The notes under the pieces are model-generated. The model made no database searches and was not told where the DNA came from. It was given only the letters and a program-made list of their open reading frames with translations. This document shows positions 8,865 through 18,846 of a stretch of DNA of 64,000 bases, piece after piece; position 1 is the stretch's first letter; each line of letters opens with the position of its first letter. Source of the DNA: Pseudoduganella ginsengisoli (GTDB lineage: Bacteria; Pseudomonadota; Gammaproteobacteria; Burkholderiales; Burkholderiaceae_D); NCBI RefSeq assembly GCF_009720865.1, contig NZ_WNLA01000010.1, forward strand, positions 62,001-126,000, given 5' to 3'. A program made the position numbers and the translations under genes.

Positions 8865-9559
8865 TGATGCGGTCCAGGCAAAATGGTTTTACGCTGGTGG
8901 AATTGCTGGTCGCGATCACGATCCTCGCATTTATCGCCGTGATGAGCTGGCGCGGCCTGGATGGCATTATCCGTTCGCGCCAGGCGCTGACGGCGCAAAT
9001 GGACCAGACCCGCGGCGCACAGCTGGCGTTCGCGCAACTGCAAAACGACCTCGAACAATTGTCGGACAAGGTGCAGATCGGCGACCGCACGCGCCTGGTG
9101 GCCGACGACACCAGCATGGTCTTTGTGCGCAACGTGCTGGCGGAAGGCGAACCGACGCGCGTGCAAGCGGTGTCGTACCGCATCCGTGACGGCGTGTTGA
9201 TCCGCAAGGAATCTGTCGCTACGCGCGACTTGCGCCAGCTCGACACGCTGTGGCAGGCGGCGCTGTCGGATACGGGCCCTGCGCCAGCCGTGGCGCTGCA
9301 AAGCGGCGTGGCGAAAATGACGTCGCGCATTTGGGATGCGGGCGGCTGGCAGCCGGCGCCCGTGCCGGGCAACGCCAATGCCGCCACAAGTACTGCCCCT
9401 GCCGTTGGCGTGGCCGGCGCCAATCCGCCGGCGCCGCTGCAAAACACGGGGTTTACCGGGCTTGAATGGACGCTGCAGCTGCAAGGCAACGTGGTGCCGG
9501 GGCAGGAACAGGCCGCGCCGCAAAACCTCGTCAAATACTTCATGGTGGGGGCGCTATGA
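8864..9559 (+). CDS. gspJ: Type II secretion minor pseudopilin GspJ
   Basis: A 231-residue minor pseudopilin with RQNGFTLVELLVAITILAF as leader and membrane helix. An Ala/Pro/Asn-rich stretch at about 170-190 interrupts the globular domain and is probably a surface loop. The start at 8864 overlaps the gspI stop; the ATG at 8867 is an equally possible start. The 3' end overlaps gspK by 4 bases (ATGA). It is expected to join GspI and GspK in the tip complex. Confidence 0.93.
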   Translation: MMRSRQNGFTLVELLVAITILAFIAVMSWRGLDGIIRSRQALTAQMDQTRGAQLAFAQLQNDLEQLSDKVQIGDRTRLVADDTSMVFVRNVLAEGEPTRVQAVSYRIRDGVLIRKESVATRDLRQLDTLWQAALSDTGPAPAVALQSGVAKMTSRIWDAGGWQPAPVPGNANAATSTAPAVGVAGANPPAPLQNTGFTGLEWTLQLQGNVVPGQEQAAPQNLVKYFMVGAL

Positions 9560-10545
9560 CGGCGCGCCGCAAGACAGTGAAATCCCGTGCGCGCCAGCGC
9601 GGCGTGGCGATTGTCACGGCGCTGCTGTTGACGACCTTGGCCGTCACCATCGTGGCCAGCCTGTTCTGGCAACAGCAAGTGCAGGTACGCTCGATTGAAA
9701 ACCAGCGCTTGCACTTGCAGACGCGGTGGATCTTGCGGGGCGCGCTGGACTGGGCGCGGCTGATTTTGCAGCAGGATGCCAACGATAGCCGGATCACGGC
9801 GGAGACCAGCGTGTGGGCGACAGCGCTGGCGGAAACGCGGCTCGACGATTACGTGGAGCGCGAGCGCAATGACAATGAAAAGTACGACGCCACGCTGTCC
9901 GGGCGGATTCAGGATGCACAGTCGCGTTATAATCTTGGCAATTTGGCCAGGAACCGCGACATCAACGCCGATCAGCTGAAGGTGTTCCAGCGCTTGCTGG
10001 AAGGCTTGCGCTTGAACAGTACGCTGGCCAAGGGCGTGGCGGAAGAAGTGGCGCGCAGCCAGGCGCCGAAAATCGAAGTGCCGCAGGGCGGCAGTAGTGG
10101 GCCCAAGCAGCAGTCGACCGCCTTGCCGATGGATGGCCGCGAACCGCTGCCGCCGCAGCGTGTGGAAGACTTGCTGGCGGTCGCCGGTTTTTCGCCGGAT
10201 GCGGTGGAAAAGCTGCGGCCATTTGTGATTGTGCTGCCGCCGCAGCAGCAAGATACAAAAATCAACGTCAACATGGCACCGCCGGAATTGCTGGCGGCCA
10301 TGATGGACAATTTTTCCGTGTCGGAAGCGGCGAACCTGGTGCAGTATCGCAAACGCACGCCGTTTTTAGACCAGAACGGCTTTAAAAGCTACATCGGCAG
10401 CCACAGCGTGAAAGTCGACTATGACGTCAGGAGCGACTTTTTCCTGGTGGAGAGCCATATCCGCCTGGGCAGGGCGGCGCTGGATGCGGAAGCGCTGATC
10501 CAGCGCGGCAAGACCGCCAATGTGGTGTGGATCAGGGAAAACTAA
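9556..10545 (+). CDS. gspK: Type II secretion minor pseudopilin GspK
   Basis: A 329-residue protein, the largest pseudopilin, with RQRGVAIVTALLLTTLAVTI as the membrane segment. As usual for GspK, the residue at +5 is not glutamate. The ISQ/YNLGNL and KINVNMAPPELLAAM segments (a helix-hairpin-helix-like region at about 235-250) match the family. It caps the pseudopilus tip. The start overlaps gspJ by ATGA. The longer in-frame start at 9466 lies within gspJ and lacks a leader-like sequence. Confidence 0.93.
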   Translation: MTARRKTVKSRARQRGVAIVTALLLTTLAVTIVASLFWQQQVQVRSIENQRLHLQTRWILRGALDWARLILQQDANDSRITAETSVWATALAETRLDDYVERERNDNEKYDATLSGRIQDAQSRYNLGNLARNRDINADQLKVFQRLLEGLRLNSTLAKGVAEEVARSQAPKIEVPQGGSSGPKQQSTALPMDGREPLPPQRVEDLLAVAGFSPDAVEKLRPFVIVLPPQQQDTKINVNMAPPELLAAMMDNFSVSEAANLVQYRKRTPFLDQNGFKSYIGSHSVKVDYDVRSDFFLVESHIRLGRAALDAEALIQRGKTANVVWIREN

Positions 10546-10570
10546 TAAGTACGAACGAAAGAGAGATGCT

Positions 10571-11803
10571 TTGACGACGCTATACATCCGGTATCCTGCC
10601 CGGGCCGCGGCCGACAGCGGCGCCATCCAGCAATGCCATTTCGCGCTGCTGGGCGACAGCGGCAATGTGATGCAGCAGGGCGTGTCCGCGCTGGGCAACA
10701 TGGCGGAACTGGTCGCGTCCGCGCGCCGCGTGGTGCTGTTGCTGGCCGCTGCAGACGTCACCCTGCTGCGTGTGAAAACACCGCCGCTGTCCGCTGCGCG
10801 CCTGAAAGCCGCCTTGCCGGCGCTGGTGGAAGACCAGTTGCTGGGCGACCCTGCCGATTGCATTTTGGCGCTGGCGCCGCTGGGCCCGGACGAAAGCGAA
10901 GGCGAACGCACGGTGGCTGTCGTGCAGCGCGCCTGGCTCGAAGTGCTGGTCAAGGCGCTGGTGGCGCAGGGCGCGCATGCCGTCTCCGCCGTGCCAGCGC
11001 AATTGTGCCTGCCACTGCAGCCGGGCGGCGCATCGGCCGCCATTGCACTCGATGATGCGGGCCTGGAATTGACGCTGCGCACGGGCCATCACGCGGGCCT
11101 GGGCTTGACGGTGGCGCCGGAGCCGGAAGCGGCGCTGCACACGCTGCGCGCGCTGGCTGGCGAAGCGCCGCTGACCGTGTACCTGCCTGCCGCGCTGGCG
11201 CCGCAATACCAGCCGGTGGCCAGCAATATGGTGGGCGTCTCCGTTGAGCATGACAACTGGACGCATTGGGTGGCGGCTGCCCGCACGGCGGGACCAGACC
11301 TGGCGGCGGGCATGGCCACCGGCACGCAGGCGCGCGCGCTGCGGCGCTGGCGCTGGCCTGCCGCGCTGGCGATTTTGGCGGTGATTGTCAATGTCGCGGG
11401 CCTGAACATTGAATGGCTGCGCATGAAGCGCGAATACGCGGATATCCGCAAAGGCATGGAGCAAACGTTCCGCGCTGCGTATCCGCAGGAAGCCATGCTC
11501 GATCCGGTCGCGCAAATGCGCAGGAATATCGCGAACGCCAAAGCCAATAGCGGGGAACTGGCGCCGGACGAATTCACTGCGCTGGCCGCCGCATTGGGTG
11601 AAGGATTGGCCGCGACGGGCAGGCGTGACGTGGTAGCCGGCCTGGCGTACAAGGAACGCATGCTGACCGTCAAACTCAAACCCAACACGGTCGATGCCGG
11701 CGTGCGCGACCAGGTCAAAGGCGCGCTGTCGCAGCGCGGCCTGGCGCTGTCGGAAGGAGAAGGCGGGGTTTGGCAAATTCGCATAGCTGGAGGTAAATCT
11801 TGA
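10571..11803 (+). CDS. gspL: Type II secretion inner-membrane platform protein GspL
   Basis: A 410-residue protein with a cytoplasmic actin-like domain (about 1-240), one membrane helix near residues 260-282 (PAALAILAVIVNVAGLNIEW), and a small periplasmic ferredoxin-like domain ending in GVWQIRIAGG. It recruits the GspE ATPase to the membrane and pairs with GspM. I chose the TTG at 10571 (TTLYIRYPA) because it follows a purine-rich GAGAG and lies after the gspK stop. An ATG at 10520 would overlap gspK by 26 bases and add unrelated residues. The start is less certain than the identity. Confidence 0.88.
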   Translation: MTTLYIRYPARAAADSGAIQQCHFALLGDSGNVMQQGVSALGNMAELVASARRVVLLLAAADVTLLRVKTPPLSAARLKAALPALVEDQLLGDPADCILALAPLGPDESEGERTVAVVQRAWLEVLVKALVAQGAHAVSAVPAQLCLPLQPGGASAAIALDDAGLELTLRTGHHAGLGLTVAPEPEAALHTLRALAGEAPLTVYLPAALAPQYQPVASNMVGVSVEHDNWTHWVAAARTAGPDLAAGMATGTQARALRRWRWPAALAILAVIVNVAGLNIEWLRMKREYADIRKGMEQTFRAAYPQEAMLDPVAQMRRNIANAKANSGELAPDEFTALAAALGEGLAATGRRDVVAGLAYKERMLTVKLKPNTVDAGVRDQVKGALSQRGLALSEGEGGVWQIRIAGGKS

Positions 11804-12324
11804 GCGAATTCACTGCAAAAATGCAGAAGCTGCAGGCGTCCGCGCAAGCATTCTGGCAAGAGCGTACCGAACAGGAACGCCGCATGCTGACCATTGGCGG
11901 TATCGTGGCCGGCCTGGGGCTGTTCTATGGCGTGCTGATTGATCCGGCACTGGAAGGCCGCGCGAAGCTGCGCAAGGATTTGCCGCTGCAGCGGCAACAG
12001 GCAGCCGAGTTGACGGCAATGGGCCGCACGGCGATGGAATATAAGGCGCGTACGCCGATCCAGCCTAATCCGCTGAGCAGCGACAACTTGAACGCCAGCC
12101 TGGCTGCCAATGGCTTGAAAGCGCAATCGCTGGCCATTACCGGCACGTTCGTGAAACTGGAATTGAAAGGCGTGCCATTTGCCGCCGTCGCCACGTGGCT
12201 CGATACAGTGCGGCGCACCGATGCGATCAGCGTGCAGGATGCGAATATCACGGCCACATCGACGCCGGGCATGGTCGACGCCTTCTTCACTTTGCAGCAG
12301 CGCTCCGCGGGGGCGGCGCAGTGA
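11800..12324 (+). CDS. gspM: Type II secretion inner-membrane platform protein GspM
   Basis: A 174-residue protein with a short cytoplasmic tail, one membrane helix (about 30-48, MLTIGGIVAGLGLFYGVLI) and a periplasmic ferredoxin-like domain. It stabilises GspL in the assembly platform. Translation starts at TTG 11800, which overlaps the gspL stop (TTGA) and follows a strong GGAGGT. The 3' end overlaps the GTG of gspN in the same way. Confidence 0.9.
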   Translation: MSEFTAKMQKLQASAQAFWQERTEQERRMLTIGGIVAGLGLFYGVLIDPALEGRAKLRKDLPLQRQQAAELTAMGRTAMEYKARTPIQPNPLSSDNLNASLAANGLKAQSLAITGTFVKLELKGVPFAAVATWLDTVRRTDAISVQDANITATSTPGMVDAFFTLQQRSAGAAQ

Positions 12325-13109
12325 AACGTTTTGGGTTATGGCTGCTGGCAGCAACGCTTGGGGCGCTGTTGACGGTCTTGCTGTTCTTTCCCGCCACGTG
12401 GATGGCGGGGCTGGTGGAAAAACAGACTGGCGGCCGTTTGACCTTGGGCGATGCGCAAGGTACGCTGTGGCGCGGTTCCGCCTTTATCGGCGGAGCGGCC
12501 AGCAGCAATGGCGCCGTGACGCCGCTGCTGCCGGGGCGTTTTACGTGGAAGCTGTCGCCGCTGGTGGTGTTTGGCATGGTTGACCTGGAGCTGGGGAACC
12601 CGGAAGCGCTGGCGCAGCCGGTGAACTTCCGTGGCTCGTGGCGCCAGTGGCAATTGAGCCCGTCCGCGCTGCTGCTGCCGGCCGATGGCCTGGCGGGGCT
12701 GGGGGCGCCACTGAATACGCTGGCGCCGTCGGGCATCATGCGGCTGTCGTGGAGCGCGCTGGAGCTGGTGGCTGAGGGGAATAATGCGGGCAACATGGTC
12801 GCCATCAATGGCCGCACGACGCTGGACATGACGGACATGTCATCGAGGCTGTCGCCCATCAAGCCGCTGGGCAGTTACCAGCTGGCGCTGGACTGGCGTG
12901 GCCAGCAGGCGCAGCTTGATTTGAAATCCATGAAGGGCCCGCTGCTGTTGAGCGGGAAAGGCAGCCTGAATAACGGCCGCCTGCAGTTTTCCGGGCAAGC
13001 CCAGGCCGCCGACGGCTACGAGCAGTCGCTGGGCAATCTGTTGAATTTGCTGGGCCAGCGCCGTCCTACCAGTGACGGCAAAAACATCATCGCTTTAGAG
13101 TTCAGATAA
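12321..13109 (+). CDS. gspN: Type II secretion accessory protein GspN
   Basis: A 262-residue protein with an N-terminal membrane helix (RFGLWLLAATLGALLTVLLF) and a beta-rich periplasmic part. It matches the GspN family in position and layout, including the TLxDAQGTLWRGSA segment near residue 50 shared with AsmA-like domains. Its exact role is not settled and it is absent from some type II systems. The GTG start at 12321 overlaps the gspM stop, and its TAA shares a base with the gspD ATG. The longer in-frame start at 12195 falls within gspM. Confidence 0.88.
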   Translation: MKRFGLWLLAATLGALLTVLLFFPATWMAGLVEKQTGGRLTLGDAQGTLWRGSAFIGGAASSNGAVTPLLPGRFTWKLSPLVVFGMVDLELGNPEALAQPVNFRGSWRQWQLSPSALLLPADGLAGLGAPLNTLAPSGIMRLSWSALELVAEGNNAGNMVAINGRTTLDMTDMSSRLSPIKPLGSYQLALDWRGQQAQLDLKSMKGPLLLSGKGSLNNGRLQFSGQAQAADGYEQSLGNLLNLLGQRRPTSDGKNIIALEFR

Positions 13110-15292
13110 TGAAAAAACAGTCTGTGAACAAACCGAATTTCCAATTGCGCCGTATCGGTGCAGCTGCATTACTGTGCTGCGCGATGGTGACCAGTCAACC
13201 TCCGGCGTGGGCGGCGGCCGGTGATGACACCGTGCTCAATTTTGTCGGCGCCGACATCGAAGCCGTCATCAAGGCGGTCGGCCATTACACCAACATCACG
13301 TTCCTGATCGACCCGCGCGTCAAAGGCCAGCTGACCCTCGTGTCGGAAGGCCCGCTGACCAAGACCCAGGCGTTTGCGCTGCTGACGTCCGCGCTGCGCC
13401 TGCAAGGTTTTGCCATTGTCAGCGGCGACGGCTACGCGAAAGTCGTGCCGGAAGCCGAAGCCAAGCTGCAGGCCACGCCGACGCAAGTGGGCGGCACCGC
13501 GCTGAAAGGCGACCAGATCGCCACGCAAGTATTCCAGCTGAATTACGAATCGGCAGCCAACCTCGTGACGGTGTTGCGCCCGCTGATTACGCCGAATAAC
13601 ACCATCAACGCCAATCCGGGCAACAACACGCTGGTGGTGACGGATTACGCGGACAATTTGAAACGCCTGGGCAAGATCGTGGCCGCGCTGGATGCGCCGT
13701 CGCACGTGGACCTGGACGTGATCCCCGTGCGCTACGCGATTGCCAGCGACCTGGCGACGATGATGAATAAATTGATGGAACCGGGCGCTGGCGGCGGCGG
13801 CGATTCCGGCCGCGTGTCCGTGCTGGCCGATCCCCGCACCAATTCGCTGGTGCTGCGCGCACCATCGGCAGCGCGCGCCAACCTGGCGAAGTCGCTGATC
13901 GCAAAACTCGACCAGCCGACGCAGCAGCTGGGCAATGTGCACGTGGTGTACCTGAAAAACGCGGAAGCGACCAAACTGGCGCAAACCTTGCGTTCCGTCG
14001 TATCGGGCGACAGCTCGATCACGGGCGCCGCATTGGGCGGTTCCGGTTCGAACGCGGGCCTGGGCCAGGGCCAGAGCGGCGGCAGCCTGGCCGGCGGCCA
14101 GCAGGGGGGCATGAACAGCAGCACGGGCGCGGCCGGCACCGGCTCCACCAACCCGCTGCTGAACGCGGGCAGCAGCAGCCAGCAATTGAACGCAGGCGGC
14201 TCGGGCGGCTTTATCCAGGCCGATGCATCTACCAATACCCTGATCATCACGGCGCCGGAATCCGTGTACCGCAATTTGCGCGCCGTGATCGACCAGCTCG
14301 ACGTGCGCCGCGCGCAGGTGTACCTGGAATCGCTGATCGTCGAAGTGGCGTCCGACAAGGCGTCTGAATTCGGCGTGCAGTGGATGGGCGCAACCGGCAA
14401 CGACAACAGTACGTACCGCGTCGGCGGCATCCAGTCGCTCAGCAACGGTTCCAACAACCTGGCTGCCCTTTATACTGGCGCGAAGTCGGGCAAACCGGCG
14501 ATCGGCAATGGCTTGACCATCGGCGTGTTCAAGCAGCTGGCCAGCGGCGCGCTGGGCCTGGGCGCTGTCGCGCATGCGCTGGAAACGGATGGCGGCACCA
14601 ATATCCTGTCGACGCCGAACCTCGTTACGCTGGACAATGAAGTGGCCACCATCCGCGTGGGCCAGAACGTGCCGATCCTGACGGGCCAGTTCACGACGAC
14701 GTCCGGCACCAATTCGAATCCATTCCAGACCATCGACCGCAAGGACGTTGGCCTGACGCTGAAGGTGCGTCCGCAGATTTCCGAAGGCGGCACCGTCAAG
14801 CTGGCAATTTATAACGAGAGTTCCAGCATCGACGATTCCATCGTCTCCGCTTCCGGCATCGTGCTGAAAAACCGCGTAATTGAAACCAACGTGATCGCCG
14901 ACGACGGCCAGGTGATCGTACTGGGCGGCTTGATTTCCGACGACGCGGGCGACAGCGCCGATAAAGTGCGCGGCCTGGCCGACATTCCTATCCTGGGCAA
15001 CCTGTTCAAGTACCAGCGCCGCGCGCGCAAGAAAACCAACCTGATGGTGTTCCTGCGTCCGGTGGTGATGCGCACCCGCGAACAGAGCAGCGAACTGGCG
15101 GCAGACCGCTACGATTACATGCGCACCACCCAGCAAGCCGTGAAGCCGGATGACACGGTGCTGTTGAAAGACCTGGGCCAGCCGATGCTGCCGCAATTGA
15201 ACAATGGCCGGCCGGCGCCTGGCGACGGCCAGCTGGCGAATCCGTTGACGGCGCCTGCCGTCCCAGCCCCTGCTGACAAGTCCAAGCAATGA
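13109..15292 (+). CDS. gspD: Type II secretion outer-membrane secretin GspD
   Basis: A 727-residue secretin. A signal peptide ends near PAWAA. N-terminal N0-N3 periplasmic domains occupy about 40-415, and the C-terminal pore-forming secretin domain about 430-665, with [10 protein letters not shown] and the VxVLGGLI segments. Within N3 there is a long Gly/Ser/Asn-rich insertion (about 310-370), the usual flexible loop. A Pro-rich tail follows. Oligomers form the gated channel in the outer membrane. No lipobox is seen, and no pilotin gene is nearby. It overlaps gspE by ATGA. Confidence 0.96.
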   Translation: MKKQSVNKPNFQLRRIGAAALLCCAMVTSQPPAWAAAGDDTVLNFVGADIEAVIKAVGHYTNITFLIDPRVKGQLTLVSEGPLTKTQAFALLTSALRLQGFAIVSGDGYAKVVPEAEAKLQATPTQVGGTALKGDQIATQVFQLNYESAANLVTVLRPLITPNNTINANPGNNTLVVTDYADNLKRLGKIVAALDAPSHVDLDVIPVRYAIASDLATMMNKLMEPGAGGGGDSGRVSVLADPRTNSLVLRAPSAARANLAKSLIAKLDQPTQQLGNVHVVYLKNAEATKLAQTLRSVVSGDSSITGAALGGSGSNAGLGQGQSGGSLAGGQQGGMNSSTGAAGTGSTNPLLNAGSSSQQLNAGGSGGFIQADASTNTLIITAPESVYRNLRAVIDQLDVRRAQVYLESLIVEVASDKASEFGVQWMGATGNDNSTYRVGGIQSLSNGSNNLAALYTGAKSGKPAIGNGLTIGVFKQLASGALGLGAVAHALETDGGTNILSTPNLVTLDNEVATIRVGQNVPILTGQFTTTSGTNSNPFQTIDRKDVGLTLKVRPQISEGGTVKLAIYNESSSIDDSIVSASGIVLKNRVIETNVIADDGQVIVLGGLISDDAGDSADKVRGLADIPILGNLFKYQRRARKKTNLMVFLRPVVMRTREQSSELAADRYDYMRTTQQAVKPDDTVLLKDLGQPMLPQLNNGRPAPGDGQLANPLTAPAVPAPADKSKQ

Positions 15293-16707
15293 GCAACCTG
15301 CTGCCTTACGCCTTTGCCCGCGATTACGCGGTGCTGGCCAAACAATCTGATGGCGCCGCAGTCGATGTGTTCGTGTCCGGCGCCACCACGCCGGCGGCGA
15401 TTGCCGAAGTGTCGCGCCGCTTCGGCCGCGTGAACTTGAAGCACATGGGCCGCGCGGACCTGGAAGAAGCCATTGCCGCAGCCTATGCGGGCGGCGGCAA
15501 CGACGCGTCGCAGGTGGCCGATGAATTCGATGCCGACCTGGATTTGACCAAACTGCTGCAGGATGTGCCGGCCATTGAAGATTTGCTGGAGTCGTCCGAC
15601 GATGCGCCCGTGATCCGCATGATCAATGCGCTGCTGACGCAAGCGCTGCGCGAAAGCGCATCGGACATCCACATCGAACCGTTCGAGCAGACGTCCGTCG
15701 TGCGCTTCCGCGTGGACGGCGCGCTGCGCGATATCGTGCGGCCCCGCAAGGCCATTCACGGTTCGCTGATTTCCCGTATCAAGATCATGGCGCAGCTGGA
15801 CATTGCGGAAAAACGCTTGCCGCAGGATGGCCGCATCACGTTGCGCGTGGGCGGCAAACCAGTCGACGTCCGTGTCTCGACTTTGCCGACAGGCCATGGC
15901 GAACGGGCCGTGCTGCGTTTGCTGGACAAGGAAGCGGGCCGCCTGGACTTGAACCACCTGGGCATGAGCAGCGACATGCTGCCGCAATTCGACAAGCTGA
16001 TTAACCAGCCGCACGGCATCGTGCTGGTCACGGGGCCGACCGGTTCCGGTAAAACCACCACCTTGTACGCTGCGCTGTCGATGCTGAACGCCTCGACCAC
16101 CAACATCATGACGGTGGAAGACCCGGTCGAATATGACTTGCATGGCGTGGGCCAGACCCAGGTCAATGCGAAGATCGACATGACGTTTGCCAAAGCCTTG
16201 CGCGCGATTTTGCGGCAAGACCCGGACGTCATCATGATCGGTGAGATCCGCGACCTGGAAACCGCGCAGATTGCCGTGCAGGCATCGCTGACGGGCCACC
16301 TGGTGCTGGCCACGCTGCACACCAACGATGCTGCCGCCGCCGTCACGCGTTTGCTGGATATGGGCATTGAACCATTCCTGCTGTCGTCGTCCTTGCTGGG
16401 CGTCCTGGCGCAGCGCCTCGTGCGCAAGCTGTGCGTCGAATGCAAGCGCGTCGATGAACAGGGCGAGTGGCATGCGGTGGGCTGCGACGCCTGCGGCCAT
16501 ACGGGCTTCCACGGCCGTGTCGGTATTTACGAACTGTTGCAGACCACGCCGCAAATCAATGCGCAAATCCATAACCAGGCGTCGGAAGCCGAGATCAAGG
16601 CTGCGGCCCAAGCCGATGGCATGGTGACCATGCGCGAAGATGGCGAGCGCTGGCTGAAAGCCGGCATCACGACGCGCGCTGAATTGCTGCGCGTGGCGAA
16701 GGACTAA
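15289..16707 (+). CDS. gspE: Type II secretion cytoplasmic ATPase GspE
   Basis: A 472-residue secretion ATPase. The N-terminal N2 domain (about 90-200) holds the RFRVDG and RLPQDGR motifs. The Walker A motif is [10 protein letters not shown] near residue 247, the Asp box is VEDPVEYDL, and the Walker B region is [10 protein letters not shown] followed by the His box. A four-cysteine zinc site CVEC...CDAC is intact in the C-terminal part. It powers pseudopilus assembly at the inner face of the membrane through GspL. The N1 domain is short compared with enterobacterial GspE. Confidence 0.97.
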   Translation: MSNLLPYAFARDYAVLAKQSDGAAVDVFVSGATTPAAIAEVSRRFGRVNLKHMGRADLEEAIAAAYAGGGNDASQVADEFDADLDLTKLLQDVPAIEDLLESSDDAPVIRMINALLTQALRESASDIHIEPFEQTSVVRFRVDGALRDIVRPRKAIHGSLISRIKIMAQLDIAEKRLPQDGRITLRVGGKPVDVRVSTLPTGHGERAVLRLLDKEAGRLDLNHLGMSSDMLPQFDKLINQPHGIVLVTGPTGSGKTTTLYAALSMLNASTTNIMTVEDPVEYDLHGVGQTQVNAKIDMTFAKALRAILRQDPDVIMIGEIRDLETAQIAVQASLTGHLVLATLHTNDAAAAVTRLLDMGIEPFLLSSSLLGVLAQRLVRKLCVECKRVDEQGEWHAVGCDACGHTGFHGRVGIYELLQTTPQINAQIHNQASEAEIKAAAQADGMVTMREDGERWLKAGITTRAELLRVAKD

Positions 16708-16710
16708 AGC

Positions 16711-17934
16711 ATGCCAGCGTTCCGCTATGAAGCCGTCGATGCGGGCGGCTCCACTAAAAAAGGCGTCGTCAATGCGGACAGCCCCCGTGCCGCCCGTGCC
16801 GACTTGCGCACCCAGGGGCTGACGCCGTTAAAGGTTGATGCGATTGCCGCGCAAGTCGACGCCAGCGGCAAAGCTACGCGCCGCGGCGGCTTTGGCGAAA
16901 AGCTGTCATCCACGGAACTGGCGCTGTTTACGCGCCAGCTGGCCAGTTTGCTGGAAGCAGGGCTGCCGCTGGAGCAATCATTTACGGCCTTGCTGGAACA
17001 GGCCGAGCGTCCGTATGTGCGCGACTTGATTGCATCGATCCGCTCCGAAATCATCGGCGGCGCTGCGCTGTCGGACGTGCTGTCGCGCCATCCGCGCGAC
17101 TTCCAGGAAATTTACCGCGCACTGGTGGCGTCCGGCGAACAGATCGGCCATTTGTCGCGCGTGCTGTCGCGGCTGGCCGATTACATCGAGCGCCGCAATG
17201 CGCTGATCGACAAGGTCAAGCTGGCGTTCACGTATCCGGCCATTGTCACGGTGGTGGCGTTTTCCATCGTGATTTTCCTGCTGACGTATGTGGTGCCGCA
17301 GATTGTGTCCGTGTTTGCCAATACCAAGCAAAAGCTGCCGCTGCTGACAATCATCATGCTGGCCGTGTCGGACTTTGTGCGGGCCTATGGCGTCATCGTT
17401 GCCGTGCTGCTGGTGGGGGCGTGGTTTGCATGGCGCCGCGCGCTGGACAATCCCGCGCTGAAGACCCGCTGGCATACGTGGCTGCTGACGGCGCCGTTGT
17501 ATGGCAAGTTTGAACGCAGCCTGAATACGGCGCGCTTTGCCAGCACTTTGGCCATTACCACGGGTTCCGGCGTGCCGATCTTGCGCGCGCTGCAAACCAG
17601 CCGCGATACGCTGAACAACGTGGCCATGCAGCACCTGGTGGAAGAAGCGTCGGATGCCGTGCGCGAAGGCGTCAGCCTGGCGCGCGCGCTGTCGGCGCAA
17701 AAGCATTTCCCGCCCATGTTGATCCATATGATCCGCGCGGGCGAAATCACGGGTGAATTGCCGGCCATGCTGGAACGGGCGGCGAGCGCGCAGGAGGCGG
17801 ACCTGGAACGCCGCACGCTGCGGATTGCCGGCCTGCTGGAGCCGGCGCTGATCCTGGCCATGGGTGTGGTCGTGCTGCTGATCGTGCTGGCCGTGCTGAT
17901 GCCTATTATTGAAATTAACCAGCTGGTGCGCTAA
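16711..17934 (+). CDS. gspF: Type II secretion inner-membrane platform protein GspF
   Basis: A 407-residue polytopic protein with two copies of the GspF domain (about 75-200 and 275-400). Membrane helices lie near 170-195, 220-245 and 377-400. It sits at the centre of the inner-membrane platform beneath the pseudopilus. It begins 3 bases after gspE. After its stop the tight packing of the operon ends: a 119-bp gap holding a 101-bp palindrome separates it from gspC. Confidence 0.96.
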   Translation: MPAFRYEAVDAGGSTKKGVVNADSPRAARADLRTQGLTPLKVDAIAAQVDASGKATRRGGFGEKLSSTELALFTRQLASLLEAGLPLEQSFTALLEQAERPYVRDLIASIRSEIIGGAALSDVLSRHPRDFQEIYRALVASGEQIGHLSRVLSRLADYIERRNALIDKVKLAFTYPAIVTVVAFSIVIFLLTYVVPQIVSVFANTKQKLPLLTIIMLAVSDFVRAYGVIVAVLLVGAWFAWRRALDNPALKTRWHTWLLTAPLYGKFERSLNTARFASTLAITTGSGVPILRALQTSRDTLNNVAMQHLVEEASDAVREGVSLARALSAQKHFPPMLIHMIRAGEITGELPAMLERAASAQEADLERRTLRIAGLLEPALILAMGVVVLLIVLAVLMPIIEINQLVR

Positions 17935-18035
17935 GAGGCTGCATCAAAAAGCCCGCAGCGGTGTTGCAGCGCCTTGCCGTGCAGGCGCACTGTCTGCGGC
18001 GCTGCGCCTGGCTGCAGTCATTTTGAAACAGCCTC
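17935..18035. repeat. 101-bp imperfect palindromic element between gspF and gspC
   Basis: The segment starts GAGGCTG and ends CAGCCTC. The left arm and the reverse complement of the right arm agree over about 37 bases: both read AGGCTG, TCAAAA, GCAG and CAGCGCC at matching places. An unpaired centre of roughly 24 bases remains, so the element could fold into one long hairpin. It resembles a non-autonomous palindromic intergenic element such as a MITE or REP-derived unit. No second copy was recognised in this window. It could also reduce read-through into gspC. Confidence 0.65.
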
Positions 18036-18053
18036 GACAGAAGAGAGAGTTTG

Positions 18054-18635
18054 ATGAAACGTTTGCCTGTACCTGTGACTGTCGCCACGTTTGGCGCCAT
18101 TGCCGCGCTGTCGGCTTCGATGGCTTACTGGGGCATGCAGCTGTTCAAAGAGCAGCAGCGCCCGATTGCCGCCGTCGTGCAGCAGGCCGCGCCGGAGCCA
18201 TCGATTGAAGCGGCCAAGGGCTTGTTTGGCGGCGATGTTGCGGTGGCCGTGGCCAGCAATTACCAGTTGAAGGGCGTGGTGGCCGCCATCAATGGCCGCC
18301 ACAGCGTGGCGATCATCTCGGCCGATGGCCAGCCGCCGAAAGCGTATCCGGTCAATGCGGAAGTCGCGCCGGGCGTGAAAGTGCAGGAAGTGGCGCCGCG
18401 CTATGTGGTGCTGACGGAAGGCGGCATGCCGAAACGGATTGAATTGCCGGCCGATGCGCCGCCCGGCAGCAGTACTGCCGCCATGTTGCCGCCGCTGCCA
18501 TCGCCGGGTGCACCAACGCCGCCCGCCCTGCAGGCTGCAACACCGCCGCCACCGCCGATGCCGGTGCCGCAAAACATGCCGCCACCGCAAACGCCGATGA
18601 CGGGTGGCGGCCCAGTGCCGCAGCCGCGGCAATAA
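18054..18635 (+). CDS. gspC: Type II secretion protein GspC, short form without PDZ
   Basis: A 193-residue protein with one N-terminal membrane helix (about 8-27) and a periplasmic homology-region domain (about 60-140, from LKGVVAAI to PKRIELP). The homology region contacts the N0 domain of GspD. The C-terminal 50 residues are Pro-rich and end without a PDZ or coiled-coil domain, so it is shorter than enterobacterial GspC. This short form is known in beta-proteobacteria. The ATG at 18054 follows GAGAGAG. It is separated from gspF by the palindromic element and may be less strongly coupled to the operon. Confidence 0.85.
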   Translation: MKRLPVPVTVATFGAIAALSASMAYWGMQLFKEQQRPIAAVVQQAAPEPSIEAAKGLFGGDVAVAVASNYQLKGVVAAINGRHSVAIISADGQPPKAYPVNAEVAPGVKVQEVAPRYVVLTEGGMPKRIELPADAPPGSSTAAMLPPLPSPGAPTPPALQAATPPPPPMPVPQNMPPPQTPMTGGGPVPQPRQ

Positions 18636-18665
18636 ACTGGCGTTCAGTCCACAGCACCAAGCCTT

Positions 18666-18823
18666 GTCATCCTCGCGAAGGGTATAGCAGGGAATTCGGA
18701 GAGCATTGCTCTCCGCCTGCGGAACGATGGGCGCCTGCCAGCGCCCATGCGCCCTGCAAGGGAGGATCCATGCGGCGCAGATCAGGATGGCGTTCCATGG
18801 ATGCCCGCCTTCGCGGGAATGAC
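18666..18823. repeat. Intergenic element with inverted terminal repeats and inner hairpins
   Basis: The gap from gspC to the next gene contains GTCATCCTCGCGAAGG at 18666-18681 and its near-complement CCTTCGCGGGAATGAC at 18808-18823. Between them are two compact hairpins: CGGAGAG/CTCTCCG (18697-18715) and a GGGCGC/GCGCCC pair further on. The terminal motif is the widespread GTCATTCCCGCG type seen in many proteobacterial intergenic repeats. No coding region is seen in this stretch. Confidence 0.6.
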
Positions 18824-18846
18824 GAATCTGGCGCGCGGCAGGGGAC

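Noticed and set aside
13169..15289. A 706-codon open frame antisense to gspD
   Set aside because: Low-complexity Arg/Gln/His sequence without family features; gspD is unmistakable on the other strand.
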